NCBI RefSeq assembly: GCF_030866785.1
Contig: NZ_CP133018.1
Location: forward strand, 1,364,001-1,428,000
From: Agromyces protaetiae
Lineage (GTDB): Bacteria > Actinomycetota > Actinomycetes > Actinomycetales > Microbacteriaceae
DNA: 64,000 bases
Direction: 5' to 3'
The position numbers and the translations under genes were made by a program. The notes below the pieces were generated by a model that ran no database searches, had not been told where the DNA came from, and was given only the letters and a program-made list of their open reading frames with translations. Numbering within the stretch: position 1 is the first letter of the stretch; every line of letters begins with the position of its first letter. This document shows positions 8,147-16,608 of this stretch, piece after piece.

Positions 8147-9142
8147 TCAGAAGATGCGCACGCCGGCCTCGGCCGGAGCGGCGAGTAGGCGCTCGATCTC
8201 ATCGTCGAGCCTGACCAGGGTCAGTGACGCGCCGGCCATGTCGAGCGAGGTGCAGTACTCGCCGACGTAGCTGCGCGCGACCGTGATCCCGCGCTCCTCG
8301 AGGACCTCGTGCGCGTGACCGTACGCGACGTAGAGCTCACTGATGGGCGTGCCGCCGAGGCCGTTGATCATGAGCGCGACGCGATCGCCGCGCTCGTAGG
8401 GGAGGTCGGCCAGCACGGGCTCGAGCAGGATGTCGACGAGCTCGTCCGACGGGACGATCTTTGCGCGGCGACGTCCCGGTTCGCCGTGGATGCCCACGCC
8501 GATCTCGATCTCGTCGTCCCCGAGCTCGAAGAGCGGCGAGCCTTTCGCGGGCGGTGTGCACGCCGTGAGCGCGAGCCCCATGGTGCGCGTCACGGAGTTC
8601 ACCTTCTCGCCGATCCGCATGAGCTCATCGAGGTCGGCGCCGGCTTCGGCCGCCGCGCCCACCGCCTTGATCACGAAGAAGTTGCCGGCCACGCCGCGGC
8701 GCCCGACCGTGTACGTCGAGTCCTGCACGGCGACGTCGTCGTCGATGAACAGCGTGCGCACGTTGACGCCGTCGGCCTCGCTCATCTCCTGGGCCATGTC
8801 GAAGGCCATGCGGTCGCCCGTGTAGTTGTTCACGAGCAGCAGCACGCCCTTCGCGGAGTTCAGGAGCTTCGTCGACTCGTAGACGTAGTCCATGGGCGGC
8901 GCGGCGAACACATCGCCCGGACACGCCCCGTCGAGCATCCCCTTGCCGACCACCATGACGTGCGCCGGCTCGTGGCCCGACCCCGAGCCCTGGATGATCG
9001 AGACCTTGTCGTCCCTCGGGGCATCGGATCGCATGATGAGGTTGTACGCGGGGACGTACGTGAGCGTGTCGGGGTTGGCCAGCGCGAGCCCCTTGAGCAT
9101 GTCGGGCACGAACTGCTGCGGGTCGTTGACGAACTTCTTCAT
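8147..9142 (-). CDS. dhaK: Dihydroxyacetone kinase substrate-binding subunit DhaK
   Basis: A 331-residue DhaK-type subunit, which binds dihydroxyacetone or a related ketose covalently through a histidine and presents it for phosphorylation by DhaL. The motif GSGSGHEPAH (52-61) and the hemiaminal-forming His219 in GIHGEPG are present, and length matches the family. ATG 9142 follows GGAGGA by seven bases; the upstream GTG at 9157 lies before that site and is rejected. It is the last gene of an operon: aldolase, HAD phosphatase, dhaL, dhaK. No PTS-type DhaM is present, so the pair may use ATP directly or borrow a phosphodonor encoded elsewhere. Related kinases act on erythrulose, so dihydroxyacetone is not certain. 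Confidence 0.92.
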   Translation of the reverse strand: MKKFVNDPQQFVPDMLKGLALANPDTLTYVPAYNLIMRSDAPRDDKVSIIQGSGSGHEPAHVMVVGKGMLDGACPGDVFAAPPMDYVYESTKLLNSAKGVLLLVNNYTGDRMAFDMAQEMSEADGVNVRTLFIDDDVAVQDSTYTVGRRGVAGNFFVIKAVGAAAEAGADLDELMRIGEKVNSVTRTMGLALTACTPPAKGSPLFELGDDEIEIGVGIHGEPGRRRAKIVPSDELVDILLEPVLADLPYERGDRVALMINGLGGTPISELYVAYGHAHEVLEERGITVARSYVGEYCTSLDMAGASLTLVRLDDEIERLLAAPAEAGVRIF

Positions 9143-9172
9143 TTCACTGTCCTCCACTGGTGTCGGGGCGGG

Positions 9173-9817
9173 TCAGGGGCTCGGGTTCCGGGCAGGCCAG
9201 CCCGCGGCGAGGGCCTCCGCGATCACCGCGATCGCCACGGCGCCCGCGTCGGGCGAGCCGATGCTGCGCTCGCCGGTGTACGCGGCGCGGCCGCGTTTGG
9301 CGATCATCGGCGTGGTCGCGTCGGCGGCTCGTCGCGCGGCCTCCGCGGCGGCGACGACGACGGCGTCGGATGCCTCGCCCTCGGCGAGGGCCGTCTCGAT
9401 CGCGTCGGTCATCGGTGCGAGCGCGTCGAGCAGGGTCTTGTCGCCCAGCTCGGCGTCGCCGCGCTTCTTGATCCCCTCGATCGCGGCGCGCAGCATCGCG
9501 ACCGCGTCCGCTCCCGAGAGGTCGGACCGGCCCTTCGCGACGGTCGCGGCCCTGAGGAAGGCCGTGCCCCAGATGGGGCCGGACGTCCCGCCGATCCGGC
9601 TGCTGATCGCGACGCCGATCTTCTGCAGGAACGTGCCGATGTCGGCACGGTCGTAGTCGTCCCAGTCCCTCAGGACGATCTCGAACCCGCGAGCGAGCGA
9701 GTAGCCGAAGTCGCCGTCGCCGACGACCGAGTCGAGGTCGCCGAAGTACTTCTCGTTGTCCACCGCCGTCTGGGCGATCGTCCGGACGACGAACTCGGCG
9801 TCGGCAACGCTCGTCAT
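9173..9817 (-). CDS. dhaL: Dihydroxyacetone kinase nucleotide-binding subunit DhaL
   Basis: A 214-residue all-helical DhaL subunit that carries ADP/ATP and transfers phosphate to the ketose on DhaK. The Mg-nucleotide loop is seen as GDGDFG (33-38; usually GDGDHG) with GGTSGP at 76-81. Its ATG (9817) overlaps the stop of the HAD gene in the four bases ATGA, so the two are translationally coupled. DhaK follows 30 bases downstream. Length and motifs match split kinases rather than the fused ATP-type DAK enzymes. Confidence 0.92.
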   Translation of the reverse strand: MTSVADAEFVVRTIAQTAVDNEKYFGDLDSVVGDGDFGYSLARGFEIVLRDWDDYDRADIGTFLQKIGVAISSRIGGTSGPIWGTAFLRAATVAKGRSDLSGADAVAMLRAAIEGIKKRGDAELGDKTLLDALAPMTDAIETALAEGEASDAVVVAAAEAARRAADATTPMIAKRGRAAYTGERSIGSPDAGAVAIAVIAEALAAGWPARNPSP

Positions 9818-10620
9818 GAGGTCTCCTTCTCGGTGGTGGCGGCGGCCGGGCGGTCGAGCTCGAGGATCCGGTCGAGATCGGCGAGGCCGATCTCGGCGCC
9901 CGGCGCGACGCCGAGCGGGTCGGCGATGACGTGCGCCGGCTCGGTCTCGTCCCCGAGTGAGGACACCACGAGCGAGGCACCGGTGAAGTCCTCGTCGGCC
10001 GTATAGCTGCTGACGGTCACGAGCGTCCTGAGCCCGGCCGCCACGGCGGCCTCGACCCCGTTCCCGCTGTCCTCGATGACGACGGTCTCGTCGGGATCTG
10101 CACCGAGCTCGTCGAGCGCGAGCAGGTAGATGTCGGGGGCGGGTTTCTTCCGCGGCACGATGTCACCGGCGAAGACCCTGAACCGCGCCGCGAGGTCGCG
10201 GCCGACGGCGTGGTCGAGGACGGCCTGCACGGATGCCTCGGCCGAGGTGGAGGCGACGGCGAGTCGCCACCCCGCGGCATCCGCCTGGCCCGCGATGCGC
10301 GCGATGCCGGGTCGCGCCGGGAGCGCGCCTGAGGCGACCAGCTCGGTGTAGACCGCGGTCTTGCGGCGGTGCCACTGCGCGAGCACCTCGCGCTGCCCGT
10401 CCTCGTCGGCCGGCAGCCCGTTCGCGGCGACGAACTCCGGGGTCAGCAGGCTCGCCATGCGCTCCTTGCCGCCGCCGATGCGGAGCTTCTCGGCGTAGTC
10501 CTCGTCGCTCCAGCGCACGGGGAGACCGAACGCCTCGAACGTCGCGTTGAACGCGGGCAGGTGGCCGTTGCGCTCGGTGTCGGCGAGCACGCCGTCGCAG
10601 TCGAAGATGAGGGTCGGCAT
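9814..10620 (-). CDS. HAD-family phosphatase (CbbY/beta-phosphoglucomutase-like)
   Basis: A 268-residue subfamily IA haloacid dehalogenase-like hydrolase. The nucleophile/acid pair lies in DCDGV (Asp7, Asp9); later motifs are the Ser/Thr in ASTS, the Lys in RKKPAPD and the acidic motif IEDSGNG. These enzymes dephosphorylate or isomerise small sugar phosphates through an aspartyl phosphate. It begins two bases after the aldolase stop and ends in an ATGA overlap with dhaL. That suggests it processes an intermediate of the same pathway, though which sugar phosphate cannot be told. Confidence 0.85.
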   Translation of the reverse strand: MPTLIFDCDGVLADTERNGHLPAFNATFEAFGLPVRWSDEDYAEKLRIGGGKERMASLLTPEFVAANGLPADEDGQREVLAQWHRRKTAVYTELVASGALPARPGIARIAGQADAAGWRLAVASTSAEASVQAVLDHAVGRDLAARFRVFAGDIVPRKKPAPDIYLLALDELGADPDETVVIEDSGNGVEAAVAAGLRTLVTVSSYTADEDFTGASLVVSSLGDETEPAHVIADPLGVAPGAEIGLADLDRILELDRPAAATTEKETS

Positions 10621-10622
10621 GA

Positions 10623-11483
10623 TCACCACGCCTTGCCCGCGCTGCCGAACGTTCCGGCGAGTCCTGTGGTCAACGCGACGATGTGCGAACGCACGTCGGC
10701 GAACAGCGACGGCGGGTCCCACGTGTCGGCGGCCTCCGCGCCCTTGAGGAACGCGAGGCTCGAGCGCATGAACTCGATCTTGAGCGCAGTCGAGATGTTG
10801 ACCTTCGCGCACCCGCGCGAGATCAGGTCGTGGAACTGCTCGTCGGTCATGCCGCTGCCGCCGTGCAGGGCGATCGGGATTCCAGTCGCCTCGACGAGTG
10901 CGGTCACCCGCTCGAAATCGAGGTCGGGCGAGGACGAGTACACGCCGTGCGCATTGCCGATCGAGGGGGCGAAGACGTCCACGCCGGTCTCGCGGATGAA
11001 CGTGAGCGCGGTGTCGAGGCTCTGCCGCCGGGTCTCCGTGTCGGTCCCGATGCCGTCTTCGACGCCCTTGATCGCCTCGATCTCACCCTCGACGTGGGCG
11101 CCGTGCCGGCGAGCCTCGGCGACGACCTCGATCGTCTGCCGCTGATTCTCCTCGACCGGCAGCGTCGACGCATCGAACAGCACCGAATTCCAGCCGCGCT
11201 CGAGACAGTCGGTGATCACCTGCCGTTCGGGGCAGTGGTCGAGGTGCAGGGTGACCGGCACCTCGATGCCGGCCGTCATCGACTCCCACATGCCGAACAG
11301 CACGTTCAGGCCGATGGACTTCACGGTCTTGACCGAGGTCTGCACGATCACGGGAGATCTGGCCTCGACCGCCCCCGCGAGCACCGCCTCGAGCGTGAGA
11401 TCGTTCACGATGTTGATGGCGGGGACCCCGTACCGGCCCTCGAAGGCCCGGTCCACGATCTCGCGCAGTGAGACGACAGCCAT
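10623..11483 (-). CDS. Class II fructose/tagatose-bisphosphate aldolase family protein
   Basis: A 286-residue zinc-dependent class II aldolase. The active-site elements are HLDHC (catalytic Asp82, zinc His83), GNAHG (His179) and HGGSG (His207 and the phosphate-binding loop). These enzymes reversibly split a ketose bisphosphate or phosphate into dihydroxyacetone phosphate plus an aldehyde. As first gene of the operon with HAD, dhaL and dhaK it links ketose phosphorylation to dihydroxyacetone phosphate metabolism. Housekeeping class II aldolases are usually longer, so this is probably a catabolic KbaY/GatY-like paralogue. A 16-base dyad lies 68 bases upstream of its ATG. Confidence 0.88.
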   Translation of the reverse strand: MAVVSLREIVDRAFEGRYGVPAINIVNDLTLEAVLAGAVEARSPVIVQTSVKTVKSIGLNVLFGMWESMTAGIEVPVTLHLDHCPERQVITDCLERGWNSVLFDASTLPVEENQRQTIEVVAEARRHGAHVEGEIEAIKGVEDGIGTDTETRRQSLDTALTFIRETGVDVFAPSIGNAHGVYSSSPDLDFERVTALVEATGIPIALHGGSGMTDEQFHDLISRGCAKVNISTALKIEFMRSSLAFLKGAEAADTWDPPSLFADVRSHIVALTTGLAGTFGSAGKAW

Positions 11484-11550
11484 GCGACACCCTCCTCGCC
11501 GTCGGGGTCAGGCTACGAGCGCGCCGCCGGCGCCGAAAGGCGTGGTTCCC

Positions 11551-11566
11551 CCTACGCGCACGTAGG
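11551..11566. promoter_or_regulatory. Dyad CCTACG-N4-CGTAGG, candidate operator
   Basis: A perfect 6-4-6 inverted repeat lies in the 106-base gap between the end of the LuxR-type regulator gene and the start of the aldolase operon. Its position upstream of the operon and its size suit a dimeric NarL/LuxR-type binding site. The adjacent regulator is the natural candidate, by inference. Confidence 0.5.
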
Positions 11567-11589
11567 CAGTTCCACGACGTCGCGGCTCG

Positions 11590-12993
11590 TCAGTGGGGGT
11601 GCAGCGCCGAACGGCTGGCCAGCGTCGTGCGGTTGGCTGCGCCGGTCTTTCTGAGGATCGCGCCGACGTGCTTCTCGACCGTGCGCACCGAGATCTGCAG
11701 GTCGACCGCGATGCGCTTGTCGGGGAGTCCGCGCTCCACGAGCAGCCGGACCTGTTTCTCGCGAGGGGTCAGGTGCTCGCCGCCGGCCCCGCCGGCGTCG
11801 AGCGCCGCGGCGAGCCGGTTCAGGACGTCGGCCGTCATGAGCGAGTCGCCGCGCGCGGCGGCGAGCACGGCTCGCGCGAGGTCGGCCGGGTCGGCCTCCT
11901 GCTCGACGAACGCCACCGCGCCGATGCGTGCCGCGCCGCGGACCCGCTCGTCGTCGAGGCCGTGGATGAGGAGCACGACCGCGGCGTGCGGGTCGGCCGC
12001 GCGCAGGTAGGACGTCAGCTGCACCCCGTCGATGTGCGGGAGGTCGAGGTGTGCGATCACGACGTGCGGGTGCAGCAGCTCGTAGGCCTCGAGGGCCTCG
12101 CCGGCGTCGCCGGCCTCGCCGACGACCTGGAGGCCGGGCTGGAGACTGCCGAGCAGGCGCGCCAGGCCCGCGCGGATGATCGGGCTCTCGTGCACGACGA
12201 GCACGCGCCAGCGAGGACGGGGCGCCGGTTCGGGCGACGTCACCGGCACGGGGTGGGGGCCGACGGAGTCGGGCCGAGCGGCCCAAGCCCGGTCGAAGGC
12301 GGGGGAGCTGTCGAGGTCGACCGCGTCGCCCGGGGCGCTCGGGTCGCCAGGGTCGCGCGGGTCGTCCACCGGTCCTGCGGCGAGCGGCGCGGGTCTGAGC
12401 CCCAGGACGTCGCGGGCGACGCGCTCACGTTCGGCCAGGACCGCGGCCTCGCGCTCGCGCCGGTTGGCGAGCGCATGCAGGCGTGCGTTCGCGATGGCGA
12501 TCGCGGCGTGCGTCGCGAACAACTCGACCAGCGTGGCATCCGAATGTGTGAAGCGGCGCGCGGGATCGCGACTGAACACGACGCAGCTGCCGATGATCGA
12601 TCCGGCCCAGCGGATGGGCACGCCGATCACGCCGTGCAGCGAGGCGCGGTCGGGTGCGGCGATGTGGCCGCCGCGCACGTCGGCGTACTCGTCGAAGATC
12701 ACGGAGCTCCGCGCCCGGACGATCGCCCCCGTCACGCCCTCGTCGAGGGGGAACGTGTGCCCGGAGAGGCAGCCGACGCCGAGGTCGACCTCCTTGCGGT
12801 ACGTGCCGGCCGCCTCGTCGACCGTGCAGATCGAGCCGCTGTCGCAGCCCAGGAGCTCCATGGTGTGCCGGAGGATGCGCTCGAGCAGCGGTGCGAGCGC
12901 GAACTGGCCGGCGAGGTCGGTCGCGAGCGCGGCGAGCGCCTCGAATCGCGCGTCGTCGTCGGGCGACGGATCGGGAAGTTCCGGGTGGGCCAT
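11590..12993 (-). CDS. GAF / pseudo-receiver / LuxR transcription regulator
   Basis: A 467-residue regulator with an unusual order: GAF sensor domain (17-172); a short helix AERERVARDVLG (187-198) resembling the start of a HisKA_3 dimerisation helix but lacking its His; a Pro/Asp-rich linker; a NarL-type receiver (about 261-398); and a LuxR HTH (407-462). The receiver has lost its chemistry: the acidic pair is His268-Glu269, the phosphoacceptor position is His315, the conserved Thr is replaced, and the conserved Lys is Gln365. It probably senses a ligand through GAF and acts without phosphorylation. ATG 12993 follows GGAGAT by seven bases; ATG 13008 is possible. It lies upstream of, and on the same strand as, the aldolase-dha operon. 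Confidence 0.85.
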   Translation of the reverse strand: MAHPELPDPSPDDDARFEALAALATDLAGQFALAPLLERILRHTMELLGCDSGSICTVDEAAGTYRKEVDLGVGCLSGHTFPLDEGVTGAIVRARSSVIFDEYADVRGGHIAAPDRASLHGVIGVPIRWAGSIIGSCVVFSRDPARRFTHSDATLVELFATHAAIAIANARLHALANRREREAAVLAERERVARDVLGLRPAPLAAGPVDDPRDPGDPSAPGDAVDLDSSPAFDRAWAARPDSVGPHPVPVTSPEPAPRPRWRVLVVHESPIIRAGLARLLGSLQPGLQVVGEAGDAGEALEAYELLHPHVVIAHLDLPHIDGVQLTSYLRAADPHAAVVLLIHGLDDERVRGAARIGAVAFVEQEADPADLARAVLAAARGDSLMTADVLNRLAAALDAGGAGGEHLTPREKQVRLLVERGLPDKRIAVDLQISVRTVEKHVGAILRKTGAANRTTLASRSALHPH

Positions 12994-13129
12994 TGCGACG
13001 ATCTCCATCGATGGTCGGCACGGCGATTCGCCTGATCACATCATGCGCCACCGAGCGGCGCGCGCACCACTGCCGGTGCTGCTCGTCGCGCGCTACGTTG
13101 GGGGCATCTCAACGCCGAAGGAGCGCCTC

Positions 13130-13720
13130 GTGGGCACCGTGATCATGTACGGATCGATGTCGGTGGACGGCTTCGTCGCGGACGACGACGATCAACCGGG
13201 CCCACTGTTCGACTGGTTGACCGGTGGTGACGTTCCGCTGGACGACAGCGGCGTGTTGAAGGTGTCGCAGGCGTCGTACGACTACACCCGGGCGTACTGG
13301 GACCGGATCGGGGCGACCGTCGTGGGCCGCCACGTGTTCGACCTGACGGACGGCTGGGACGGCACGCCGCCGAGCGGCGTCGACCACGTCGTCGTCGTGA
13401 CCCACCGGCCGCCGCCGGAGGGTTGGGACCCCGAGGCCCCGTTCCACTTCGTCGACGGCGTCGAGGCGGCCGTGGCCGTGGCGCAGGAACTCGCGGGCGA
13501 CCGCGTGGTCGAGGTCGCCGCCGGCGAGGTCGGCGGCCAGGCCCTCGCCGCCGGCCTCGTCGACGAGGTCCGCATGGACGTCGCACCTGTCGTGTTCGGG
13601 TCCGGCGCACGCTACTTCGGCTCGGTCGACGCCCAGCAGCTGCTGGAGGATCCCGTCGAGGTGATCCAGGGCGACCGCGTGCTGCACCTGCGCTATCCGG
13701 TGCGCCGTCCACCGGTCTGA
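13130..13720 (+). CDS. Dihydrofolate reductase-family protein (RibD C-terminal-like)
   Basis: A 196-residue protein of the dihydrofolate reductase / RibD C-terminal superfamily, which fits an NAD(P)H-dependent reductase fold. The N-terminal strand and loop GTVIMYGSMSVDGFVAD and the later EVAAGEVGGQALAAGLVDE segment are characteristic. GTG at 13130 is preferred because AAGGAG (13118-13123) sits six bases upstream; TACGTT at 13094-13099 is a plausible -10. In this stand-alone actinobacterial family the substrate is generally unknown, so it should not be taken as folA. It ends next to a convergent tRNA-Leu. Confidence 0.8.
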   Translation: MGTVIMYGSMSVDGFVADDDDQPGPLFDWLTGGDVPLDDSGVLKVSQASYDYTRAYWDRIGATVVGRHVFDLTDGWDGTPPSGVDHVVVVTHRPPPEGWDPEAPFHFVDGVEAAVAVAQELAGDRVVEVAAGEVGGQALAAGLVDEVRMDVAPVVFGSGARYFGSVDAQQLLEDPVEVIQGDRVLHLRYPVRRPPV

Positions 13721-13721
13721 G

Positions 13722-13803
13722 TGCGGAAGGAGGGACTTGAACCCTCACGCCCGAAGGCACAGGAACCTAAATCCTGCGTGTCTGCCGATTTCACCACTCC
13801 CGC
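13722..13803 (-). tRNA. tRNA-Leu (anticodon UAG)
   Basis: Read on the minus strand, this folds as a class II tRNA. The acceptor stem is GCGGGAG/CTTCCGC, the anticodon stem CAGGA/TCCTG closes the loop TTTAGGT (anticodon TAG), a long variable arm is present as expected for leucine, and the T loop is GTTCAAG. The discriminator base is A. CCA is not encoded and must be added. Confidence 0.93.
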
Positions 13804-13841
13804 GAGTGCCCGCCCAGTCTAGGCGGCTCGGCGGTGCGCAC

Positions 13842-14810
13842 TCAGCCCTGGACACCGCCGACGCACACTTGGAGCGCCCCGGGGCGCACGGTGATGCGCG
13901 CGCGGACGACATGCCCGAAACTGTCGCCGTCCAGCTCGATACCGTGCGGCGTCTCGAACCGGGCGTCGAACTGCCGGCCCTGTGCGTACGCCAGCGCCTG
14001 CAGGTCGGGCGCGAGCCGGAGCAGGTCCCGACCGAACCGCGAGCGGTGCGCGACGCCCTGGATCGTGAGACGGGTGCCGATCCTCGCCCAGCCGAACCCG
14101 CCTTTCGGACGCAGCATGACCACGTCCAGGAGCCCGTCGTCGACCTTCGCGGTCGGAATGAGGAGCATGTTGCCGGTCAGCGTGCCGCAGTTCCCGACGA
14201 TGACGGTGTGCGCGCGAGTCGACCGGGTGTGTCCGCCGTCGATGCGGTAGTCCAGGTGGAACAGCCGGTTGGCGATCACGGATCGAGCGATCGGGTTCAC
14301 GTAGGCGAGCCAGCCGAGGCGCTTCTTGGCGGTCGCGCTCGTGTTGGCGGCCATCTCGGCGTCGAGCCCGATGCCGGCCATCACCAGAAAGACGTGCGTG
14401 CGCCGCGCTGAGTGCTCGTCCTCGAGATCCGCGACCGCGATGTCGACCGGACGCGTCACTCCCGCGAACGCCGCCGCGACGGCGCCGTCGATGTCGGTGA
14501 GGGACAGGCGGAGATTGCGGGCCAGGAGGTTCCCGGTACCGGCGGGAACGAGTGCCAGCGGCGTCCCGCTCTCGACCAGGGTTTCCGCGACCGCCCGGAC
14601 GGTGCCGTCGCCGCCCGCAACGATCACCACGGTCGGACTTTTCGCAAGGGCCTCCTCAGCTGCGTGCGCTCCGAAGTCCTCGCTGCCGGTCTCGTACCAG
14701 CGGGACTCGCCCCACCCGTGCAGCTGTTCCTGCTCCGTCACAGCGCGGCGGACCCGGTCGAGTCGAGTCTTGACCGGGTTGTAGACGATCGCGGCATGCT
14801 TCACCTGCAC
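13842..14810 (-). CDS. Diacylglycerol kinase-family lipid kinase
   Basis: A 322-residue member of the DAGK catalytic family (DgkB/YegS-like), which phosphorylates a lipid or sphingoid alcohol with ATP at the cytoplasmic membrane face. The nucleotide-binding signature GGDGT (66-70) follows VVIVA, and LVPAGTGNLLARNL and the C-terminal GIELDGD segment are also typical. I choose GTG 14810 because TAGGCT on the minus strand (14818-14823) ends seven bases upstream; GTG 14804 would remove two residues. It stands alone between tRNA-Leu and the GH13 gene's terminator. Confidence 0.88.
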   Translation of the reverse strand: MQVKHAAIVYNPVKTRLDRVRRAVTEQEQLHGWGESRWYETGSEDFGAHAAEEALAKSPTVVIVAGGDGTVRAVAETLVESGTPLALVPAGTGNLLARNLRLSLTDIDGAVAAAFAGVTRPVDIAVADLEDEHSARRTHVFLVMAGIGLDAEMAANTSATAKKRLGWLAYVNPIARSVIANRLFHLDYRIDGGHTRSTRAHTVIVGNCGTLTGNMLLIPTAKVDDGLLDVVMLRPKGGFGWARIGTRLTIQGVAHRSRFGRDLLRLAPDLQALAYAQGRQFDARFETPHGIELDGDSFGHVVRARITVRPGALQVCVGGVQG

Positions 14811-14851
14811 CCTGCTGAGCCTAGGACCCGTGCGTCGGATCGGTGTCGGTG

Positions 14852-14872
14852 GGGCCGGCAGCATGCCGGCCC
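14852..14872. terminator. Hairpin terminator after the GH13 gene
   Basis: GGGCCGGCA (14852-14860) and TGCCGGCCC (14864-14872) form a perfect 9-base stem with a three-base loop. It lies just downstream of the stop of the minus-strand carbohydrate operon and upstream of the lipid-kinase promoter. Confidence 0.65.
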
Positions 14873-14889
14873 TCGCCCCGGCGCAGCAT

Positions 14890-16608
14890 TCAGCGGATGG
14901 CGACGACCGTCTCCCACGGTGCGAGACGCGGCGCGAGCGGAGCCCCCTCCCGGTGGTTGCCGAGGACGGTGCGCGCCGACCGCCACTGGTCGCACAGGTC
15001 GTCGGGGAGCGTGGCTGGTCGCCCCGAGAGGTTCGCGACGACCAGCAGCGTGGTGGCGTCGAGCGTGCGGGTGTAGGCGAACACCTGCGGGTCTTCGGCG
15101 AGCAGCAGACGGAAGCGTCCATCCACGACGACCGGTTCCGAGTGTCGCAGCTCGATGAGCCGGCGATACCACGCGAACACCGAGCGGGGATCGTCGTATT
15201 GCGCTTCGGCGTTGAGCCACGTGTGATTCGGGTTGACCGCGATCCACGGCTCCGCACTGCTGAAGCCGGCTCCGGGGGAGCCGTTCCACTGCACCGGTGT
15301 GCGGGCGTTGTCGCGGCTCGCCAGGGTGATGGCCTCGAGCACGTGTCGAGCGCGGTCGGGATCCATGCCGCGTGTGACCTCACGGTAATGATTGAGGGTC
15401 TCGAGGTCGCGGAAGTCGTCGATGCTCGCGAAGGGCATGTTGGTCATGCCGATCTCCTCGCCCTGGTAGATGTACGGCGTGCCGCGCATCAGGTGCAGGG
15501 TGGTCGCGAGGGCTGTCGCCGACTCGTACCAGTACCGGGTGTCGTCGCCGAACCGCGAGACGACCCGCGGCTGGTCATGGTTGTTCCAGTAGAGGCTGTT
15601 CCATCCGACGTCGGCGAGCTCCTCCTGCCAGCGCGCGAACACCCGCTTGAGCGCCACGAGGTCGAGCATGCCCGCCGTGAACTTGCCGCCCGGCCCGTGG
15701 TCGAGTCCCACATGATCGAAGTGGAAGACCATGTCGAGTTCGCGTCGGCGCGGATCGGTGTACAGGCGCGCCTTCTCGGGAGTGACGTCGACCATCTCGC
15801 CGACGGTCAGCACGTTATCGGCACGCCCGTCGAACACCTCGCGATGCATCTCCTGCAGGTAGTCGTGGATGCGCGGGCCGGAGCCGTAGAGCGCCATCCC
15901 GTCGCCCCACCCCGAGCTCCCCACGCGGCCGTCGGCGAGGTCGTCGGGCTTGGAGATGAAGCTGATGACATCCATGCGGAACCCGTCGACGCCGCGGTCG
16001 AGCCACCAGTTCATCATCCGGTAGATCTCCGACCGGACCTCGTGGTTCTCCCAGTTCAGGTCGGGCTGCTTCGGCGAGAAGAGATGGAGGTAGTACTGGC
16101 CGGTCGCCTCGTCGAGGTCCCATGCCGGCCCCGAGAAGAACGAGCCCCAGTTGTTCGGGGCGCCGCCATCGCGCGGGTCTCGCCAGATGTACCAGTCCCG
16201 CTTCGGGTTGTCGAGGGATGAGCGGGACTCCTGGAACCAGGCGTGCTCGTCAGAGGTGTGATTGACGACGAGGTCCATGATGAGGCGGATGCCGCGCTCG
16301 TGCAGCGTCGCGATCAGCTCGTCGAGGTCGTCGAGCGTCCCGAAAGCGGGATGCACCGCGAAGTAGTCGCTGATGTCGTACCCGTTGTCGTCCTGCGGCG
16401 ACGCGTACACGGGTGACAGCCAGACGACGTCGACGCCCAGTCGCACGAGGTGGTCGGCGTGCTCGATGATGCCGCGCAGGTCGCCCATGCCGTCGCCGTC
16501 GCCGTCGGCGAAGCTGCGGGGATAGATCTGGTAGACCACCGCGCCCTTCCACCACGGCTCACCGTTTCTCACGCTGGGGTGGCGGACCGAGGTGAGCAGG
16601 GTCGTCAT
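14890..16608 (-). CDS. GH13 alpha-glucosidase, predicted isomaltase / oligo-1,6-glucosidase
   Basis: A 572-residue intracellular GH13 enzyme that releases glucose from the non-reducing ends of alpha-glucans. The catalytic triad reads Asp213 in GFRMDVIS (nucleophile), Glu271 in LTVGEM (acid/base) and Asp345 in NNHDQPR. The residue after the nucleophile is Val, which in this subfamily goes with alpha-1,6 specificity (alpha-1,4 glucosidases usually have Thr). There is no signal peptide. Its ATG (16608) overlaps the stop of the GH66 gene in ATGA, and AAGGAT precedes it. As last gene of the uptake operon it would finish degradation of imported isomalto-oligosaccharides. Confidence 0.92.
   Translation of the reverse strand: MTTLLTSVRHPSVRNGEPWWKGAVVYQIYPRSFADGDGDGMGDLRGIIEHADHLVRLGVDVVWLSPVYASPQDDNGYDISDYFAVHPAFGTLDDLDELIATLHERGIRLIMDLVVNHTSDEHAWFQESRSSLDNPKRDWYIWRDPRDGGAPNNWGSFFSGPAWDLDEATGQYYLHLFSPKQPDLNWENHEVRSEIYRMMNWWLDRGVDGFRMDVISFISKPDDLADGRVGSSGWGDGMALYGSGPRIHDYLQEMHREVFDGRADNVLTVGEMVDVTPEKARLYTDPRRRELDMVFHFDHVGLDHGPGGKFTAGMLDLVALKRVFARWQEELADVGWNSLYWNNHDQPRVVSRFGDDTRYWYESATALATTLHLMRGTPYIYQGEEIGMTNMPFASIDDFRDLETLNHYREVTRGMDPDRARHVLEAITLASRDNARTPVQWNGSPGAGFSSAEPWIAVNPNHTWLNAEAQYDDPRSVFAWYRRLIELRHSEPVVVDGRFRLLLAEDPQVFAYTRTLDATTLLVVANLSGRPATLPDDLCDQWRSARTVLGNHREGAPLAPRLAPWETVVAIR

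Noticed and set aside
13722..13803. Integration site at tRNA-Leu or tRNA-Lys
   Set aside because: No integrase, no direct repeat of either tRNA end, and no compositional change beside them.
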